Positions 7,237-11,297 of a DNA stretch of 11,297 bases are shown here, one piece after another. Source of the DNA: Cephalothrix simula (lineage: Eukaryota > Nemertea > Palaeonemertea > Archinemertea > Cephalotrichidae). Under the pieces are notes generated by a model, which was not told the DNA's origin, did not search any database, and saw nothing but the letters and a program-made list of their open reading frames with translations. The stretch is from assembly GCA_035591015.1 (NCBI GenBank), contig JAXIUW010204954.1, positions 1 through 11,297 on the forward strand. Reading direction: 5' to 3'. The position numbers and the translations under genes are program-made. Position 1 is the stretch's first letter. Each line of letters opens with the position of its first letter.

Positions 7237-7767
7237 CAGGGGGGGGGGGGTTGTCAGACAACCTCGGGCACCGGGCGGGGGTGGTCGTCAAACGAGCAAA
7301 AAAAATTAAATGACGTGTCAGATATATAAATTGGTGGTGTCCAGGTAATTTTGCCCAAAATTTTATCTGACTTCAGATAAAAATTGGGTGGTGTCAAGGA
7401 AATTTTGCCCGAATTTTATCTGACGTCAGATAAATTGGGTGGTGTCAAGGAAATTTTGCCCGACTTTTATCTGACGTCAGATAAATTGGGCAGTGTCAAG
7501 GAAATTTTGACCAAAATTTTATCTGACGTCAGATAAAATGGGTGGTGTCAAGAAATTTTTATCCAAAATTTATCTGACGTCGGTTAAATTGGGTGGTGTA
7601 GAAGGTCGATGCCAGATTAATTGACGTTATGTCAGATAAAGTGGGCGGTGTCCTGGGCCGATGTCAGATAACTTGACCAAATGTCGGATAATTTGGGTGG
7701 TGGGTGTCAAGACCCAGATTTCAGTGATCTTACGCTAGGTGTCTGAAGTTGTCTGACAACCCCCCTG
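7237..7767. mobile_element. Non-autonomous hAT-like DNA transposon with internal minisatellite
   Basis: The ends are inverted repeats. The right end (7748-7767) reads, in reverse complement, CAGGGGGGTTGTCAGACAAC. The left end (7237-7262) is identical except that its G run is 12 long instead of 6. The element is flanked by the direct repeat ACAATAT (7230-7236 and 7768-7774). A G precedes both copies, so an 8-bp GACAATAT is possible if the right boundary is one base earlier. CAGGG ends with 7-8-bp duplications suggest the hAT superfamily, whose usual duplication is 8 bp. No transposase frame is present. Most of the 531-bp interior is an array of about eight 51-bp units. Confidence 0.85.
7330..7700 (+). 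repeat. Tandem array of about eight 51-bp units inside the transposon
   Basis: The phrase ATTGGGTGGTG or close variants recurs at about 7330, 7383, 7434, 7485, 7538, 7588, 7640 and 7691, a period of 50-53 bases. The central units also share GTCAAGGAAATTTTG and the perfect palindrome TTTATCTGACGTCAGATAAA (7415-7434, 7466-7485, 7518-7537). Outer units are worn. Three exact TGACGTCA cores lie at 7421, 7472 and 7524. Confidence 0.9.
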
Positions 7768-8539
7768 ACAATATACATATATCTGCAGCTGCAATTTTGA
7801 GATAGGTAATGCAGTTCCAGTAATAATACAAGAAAGTGTTGATATAAGATATCGATTAATTATATTTTAAAAAGTGTTTTGGCTTTTTTCACATTGATTC
7901 AATCCTATTACATTCCTTTTTCCGGAGGGTTCATGTCTATCAGATTTTAAGTGATGAAATTGGAAAAAAAGATAAGTTCTCCTCGCTAATGATTGTTTCC
8001 AATTAAAGAAACTCTATGATCGAAATTTCTATGTCACCCTTCAACTGTTGACAGCAATTTAATTTTAGTTGCATAAAAATTGCTTGTGTAAATTTTATGC
8101 CTTAGGCGTGGAACTGACGCAGCTGCGATTCCAATAAATGAGAGCCCTGTTCCCGGACGAACATCATTGGCCCTAAGGAAGTCTTAGCATTCCTAAAGTA
8201 ATACGCGAGTGCTTACAAGATTTTTCTTGATGAATAAATGAGGAACACACTTTAATAAGTTTAAAAAGATTGTCTTGTCACTTTGATAGCAACTTTTTTT
8301 TTCATATTTAAGGATATCTCTTTATATAATCCTAGGGCTATTCGAGAAGAGTTGCTGAAATATCGGAAGTTTCCAAAATTGAGTAAAATCAAAGCCATTG
8401 TAAATCTCATCTTAAATTCAACTAAAAAACTCAACTCAAAAATTTTTATTTAGAATGATTTTTATTTAGAGTGTGGGATATTCTTTCTGAATATTCTATT
8501 TCTAGAGTCATTCGCGAGAAGAGGTATAAGCCAGACCGA
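7768..8539. other. A+T-rich stretch after the transposon
   Basis: This begins with the right copy of the target duplication. A 13-bp direct repeat ATTTTTATTTAGA occurs at 8442-8454 and 8458-8470. A small G+C-rich patch at about 8100-8190 is listed separately. Otherwise I see nothing. Confidence 0.45.
8102..8192 (-). other. Possible short exon or repeat fragment
   Basis: On the minus strand, ATTACTTTAG (complement of 8193-8202) could be a splice acceptor. It is followed by one base and then 29 open codons to a TAA (complement of 8102-8104). The peptide includes LGPMMFVREQGSHLLESQLR, balanced in composition unlike the A+T-driven translations around it. The patch is richer in G+C than its flanks. 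The acceptor's pyrimidine tract is weak, and the fragment may instead come from a decayed repeat. Confidence 0.15.
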
Positions 8540-8990
8540 CTGTTATGCTTTGGTAAATAAAAGTATGCTTCGTCTGTGCGTAATCCATAAAGAGGAATAA
8601 GGGCCTAAAATAATTAAGGTCGGCAGGCTGTTATCCTTTGTCAGTACTCCATAAAAATGTGATTTGGAACCAGAGGAATAATTAAGGCCCATCAGAGGCT
8701 GTTATGCCTAATGTTCATTAAGCGCCAGAGGAATAAGGTTATGCCTTGTTATTCTCTGTCAGTCAACGAAAGACACATTGGAAAAACACTGATTTAGAAA
8801 GTTTATAGATGCGCCATGCCCATAGGGATATGTAAAGGCAGAAGTCTCTTATGCTTTGTCAATGCTCCATTAAATTAGTTTACTTGAAGAAGAGCTCTAG
8901 ACTGTTATGATTTTTATGCATTTAGTCCATGAAAAACGTGTCGGCATGTTGTAATGCTTTGTCAATTAAGTGCTAGTAGTCAATGAAAAA
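8540..8990 (+). repeat. Heavily worn tandem or clustered repeat
   Basis: Variants of CTGTTATGCTTTGTCAnTnCTCCAT followed by an A-rich run recur at about 8540, 8628, 8699, 8739, 8849, 8902 and 8949. The phrase CAGAGGAATAA(GG) recurs at about 8591, 8671 and 8727. Spacing is uneven (40 to 110 bases), suggesting an old array with deletions. No frame stays open across it. Confidence 0.5.
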
Positions 8991-9300
8991 TGTTCCTTTG
9001 AATGTTCTCATTACAGCGCTGGGCTGTAAATATGTAAATCGGATAAGCATGTCAACATATCAATTAACATTTCCGTCTTCTAAGAAAGGTTCTTATTCGT
9101 CCTTTAATTCTTATTTCCAAACATATCGACTCCTTAAATTTCATCCTTCGTCTGATTTGGTCTGGTGCTGTACCACATTGACCCTATGATTAGTTCACGC
9201 TCACGTTCAAATGATTTGGTTCATTTGTCTTCAAAGTTGGGTCTCTGGTCATCTAGCCGATAATTTCCCACGGGTTAAATAGATTTCTCACTCTGGATAC
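8991..9300. other. A+T-rich stretch without a recognisable gene
   Basis: A 68-codon plus-strand frame at 8983-9189 overlaps the end of the worn array and has no recognisable feature. Nothing else is visible. Confidence 0.45.
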
Positions 9301-9327
9301 ATTTACTATAGGAGTTCTATAGTAAAT
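9301..9327. repeat. Perfect 11-bp-arm hairpin
   Basis: ATTTACTATAG (9301-9311) is the exact reverse complement of CTATAGTAAAT (9317-9327), with a GAGTT loop. There is no T-run after it and no gene upstream, so it is a structural curiosity rather than a terminator. Confidence 0.8.
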
Positions 9328-9872
9328 AATCGAACGAGTTTCATTAAGAACCAAAATAAGCTGATCCTAAAATTTACCACGAAAAACGTGACAGTTTATT
9401 TTTATTTTCTTGACAATTTTCTTTGCTTACTTCACCTCAAGCTTATGAGCTACGACAATCCGAAGAAATGGCACAAAAGTGCTGAGGCTAACCTACAGGT
9501 TATTTTACGTTAAAGTTTTACGTTTAGTTTTTGTAAATTCCGTTTAACCCTAATATTTAAAAAATGGATTCGAATGAAAATGGTCAAAACCTTGACTTTG
9601 ACTTTCATCTCAGAAATAATTTGCTTAAAGTATTTCTGACAACTTGAAAGATAGTTCTCTTGATATAAGCATGTTACCTATATGGATATTCCTTATCTTT
9701 GATTGATAAGTCACTTTGGGGAATGAGTTTTTACCAAATTGAAAACACTGGCTCATTTTCTACCAAATATGACATTGGATTCTGATGTCAAAAAGATATG
9801 AGAGACGTAAACCTGGGTAAACTTTGGTTTTTCATGTGTAACATATAGTGAAACTTCTGCTTTCGTTTTCTT
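9328..9872. other. A+T-rich stretch without a recognisable gene
   Basis: A small direct repeat of TTTTACGTT lies near 9502-9524. I see no coding region, array or RNA gene. Confidence 0.45.
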
Positions 9873-10019
9873 TCATGGACATGTCCCAGGTTCAAAATGA
9901 TATTGCTGTCGACAGCTTTCAGTGGTCCCTAATCGTTCTGCGAGCTCCTCCAATTGCGACCTTTTTGGCTCGTTGGAGCAGCCGGAGGACCCAAGAAGAC
10001 CTCCAACTCCTAGTCCTAA
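9873..10019 (-). other. Possible terminal exon in a G+C-rich island
   Basis: On the minus strand, TTAAATTCTCCACAG (complement of 10020-10034) is a good splice acceptor, followed in phase by 48 codons and a TGA. The peptide starts Gly/Leu-rich (LGLGVGGLLGSSGC), has a charged helical-looking middle (KRSQLEELAERL) and ends with two more cysteines (SCRQQYHFEPGTCP). The island is clearly richer in G+C than its flanks. The frame runs on upstream to an ATG at 10083-10085, but that part is A+T-driven. The plus strand is also open over the same bases in two frames (9848-10060, and one giving RRPPTPSPNCGE), so strand is uncertain. No family is recognised and no AATAAA follows closely. Confidence 0.22.
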
Positions 10020-11090
10020 CTGTGGAGAATTTAAAAACAAAATGGCACCAAAGTCAATGAAATGTTGAATGTATGAAACCACCATATACTAGCCTGCTGA
10101 GGCTTCCGGTATAGAGATAAAGAAAATACAATAATGTATTTTTTACGACACTTTTTTCCGATTTTTTCATTTTGAAGTTTGTCTGGTGGTGAGCAAGGTA
10201 TAAATGTTCTGTATAGGACGAAATGGACAGAACTGAACCGTTTTTTTGTGCAAAAATGTGTTACACGGTAACAGTTTCTCCTTCTATACTCCCCCTTACT
10301 ATTTTGTTTCTGTATTTAGAGATAGACTTCAGGTACTTCTGTGTGAGACAATGAGGTGGATATCTTTCTAAGGGCCAGTCATTGTGTACATTGTGTAACC
10401 TTGACATTTTGAATAAGAAAATTATTGATATTTGTCTTTAATTACTAGAATTATCTGTGGTAAATGCCTTACACGGGTACCTTACGAAAATGTGAAATGT
10501 TTGTGGAATATTCCATATTCCTTCAAAAATATCAGAAAGCTACTGTACGTCCATGAGTTTCGACTTTCGAATCACGTTTTGTATAGCTGTTTATACATAT
10601 AAGCTCAAAAATATATTGATGAAGAATATTATGAAGAATTTTATTTATATTCTAAGAATCACGCAGATAGTAATGCATTATTTAGGTCTTAAGCCAAAAT
10701 TTTATGAGATTTGTGACTTTTTTCAGAGACCGACAAATTTAAGATGGCCGCCAACGGTCGCAAAAATCGATTTTTCTCAAAAACATTTAAGGATTAGACT
10801 TTTTATCCGACCAAAAACATTCTTAATCTTAAAGGGAATTTTGCAAAAAAAAAGATCTTATTTGAGTTTATTGGAAACATGCAAATGAAATATTACATCC
10901 TAGATATGCAATCAGATTTGGTTATGATGCAATACATATCAAGGAAGACTAACTATAAGACTTTTTCACAAAATTTAGTCAGGAAAGTTAATTTTGAAAA
11001 TGTTTCCAATAAGCTAAAATTATGTCACTTTGTTTTGGCTCAAAATTCACCAATACACCCCCAATAGATAAACTTTAACTGTCCTAAACT
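10020..11090. other. A+T-rich stretch without a convincing gene
   Basis: The 111-codon plus-strand frame at 10553-10888 and the 62-codon frame at 10879-11067 are rich in Ile, Lys and Phe as A+T-rich DNA predicts, and show no domain. Small structures are a 9-bp tandem doublet CATTGTGTA (10380-10397), the palindrome GGAATATTCC (10505-10514), and the 14-bp perfect palindrome AAAAATCGATTTTT (10762-10775). The last lies just after a G+C-rich AAGATGGCCGCCAACGGTCG patch at 10741-10760 that may mark a repeat. Confidence 0.4.
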
Positions 11091-11297
11091 TTTTTTTAAA
11101 ATTTTTTTATTATTATTATAACTTCAATATTATTTACATGCACAATATTTACATAAAAAAGAATATATACAATTTTGCCATATATACATAAAAAAGTGAA
11201 CAATAAAATTTTGTTATATTAATTACAAATAAATAACAAATTTTGTTATTTTGCAGCCCCCCCCCCCCTCCAAACAAATGTTTATATTATTGTGAAT
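11091..11297. repeat. A+T low-complexity tail with a run of 12 C
   Basis: T- and A-runs dominate. AAATTTTGTTAT occurs twice (11206-11217 and 11238-11249), and AATAACAAA-T-TTTGTTATT (11232-11250) is a perfect 9-bp-arm inverted repeat around one base. TTTTGCAG (11249-11256) resembles a splice acceptor but is followed by 12 C (11257-11268), which makes an exon unlikely. The window ends here. Confidence 0.6.

Noticed and set aside
7237-7767. Regularly spaced repeats as a CRISPR array
   Set aside because: The units are contiguous tandem copies without unique spacers, lie inside inverted transposon ends, and have no cas genes nearby.
9301-9327. Hairpin as a bacterial-type terminator
   Set aside because: No T-run follows, no gene precedes it, and the window does not look bacterial.
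10553-10888. 111-codon plus-strand frame as a gene
   Set aside because: Rich in Ile, Lys and Phe as A+T-rich DNA predicts, with no motif, and it overlaps a likely repeat patch around 10741-10775.
11257-11268. C12 run as the right end of a second copy of the 7237-7767 transposon
   Set aside because: The adjoining GTTGTCTGACAA of the real end is absent and no partner end lies in the window.

Overview
This window looks like non-coding, repeat-dense nuclear DNA from a eukaryote, most likely an invertebrate animal. It is roughly two-thirds A+T. No open frame exceeds about 120 codons on either strand. There are no bacterial-style operons or ribosome-binding sites, and no rRNA or tRNA genes were recognised. 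The mix of short terminal-inverted-repeat elements carrying internal minisatellites, palindromic A+T-rich arrays and tiny G+C-rich islands is typical of mollusc-like genomes, but that placement is an inference and no host gene confirms it.

Left third (1-3550): a truncated TCATTT microsatellite, then A+T-rich DNA. Two diverged copies of one repeat lie in opposite orientation about 2.6 kb apart (core 822-871 on + and 3439-3488 on -). Next to the first copy is a G+C-rich nested palindrome (973-1150) that could fold into a branched, cloverleaf-like structure and is open in several reading frames.

Middle (3845-5300): a possible terminal exon on the minus strand (3845-3991), then a 1,040-bp foldback-like element (4261-5300) with 20-bp terminal inverted repeats. 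Its arms are built from the motif TTAAGGTA and its reverse complement. The right arm contains three 24-bp tandem units, three 53-bp tandem units and one inverted copy of the 53-bp unit. The centre holds a G+C-rich island.

Right half (5300-11297): a 153-bp nested-palindrome element (6174-6326), and a clear non-autonomous DNA transposon (7237-7767) with 20-bp terminal inverted repeats, a 7-bp target duplication ACAATAT and an internal array of about eight 51-bp units. Then come a worn array around 8540-8990, a perfect 11-bp-arm hairpin (9301-9327), and a second possible minus-strand terminal exon (9873-10019). The tail is A+T-rich low-complexity sequence with a run of 12 C.

The window therefore appears to be an intergenic or intronic transposon landscape. 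The candidate exons are weak single-sequence calls. No set of genes working together can be supported.
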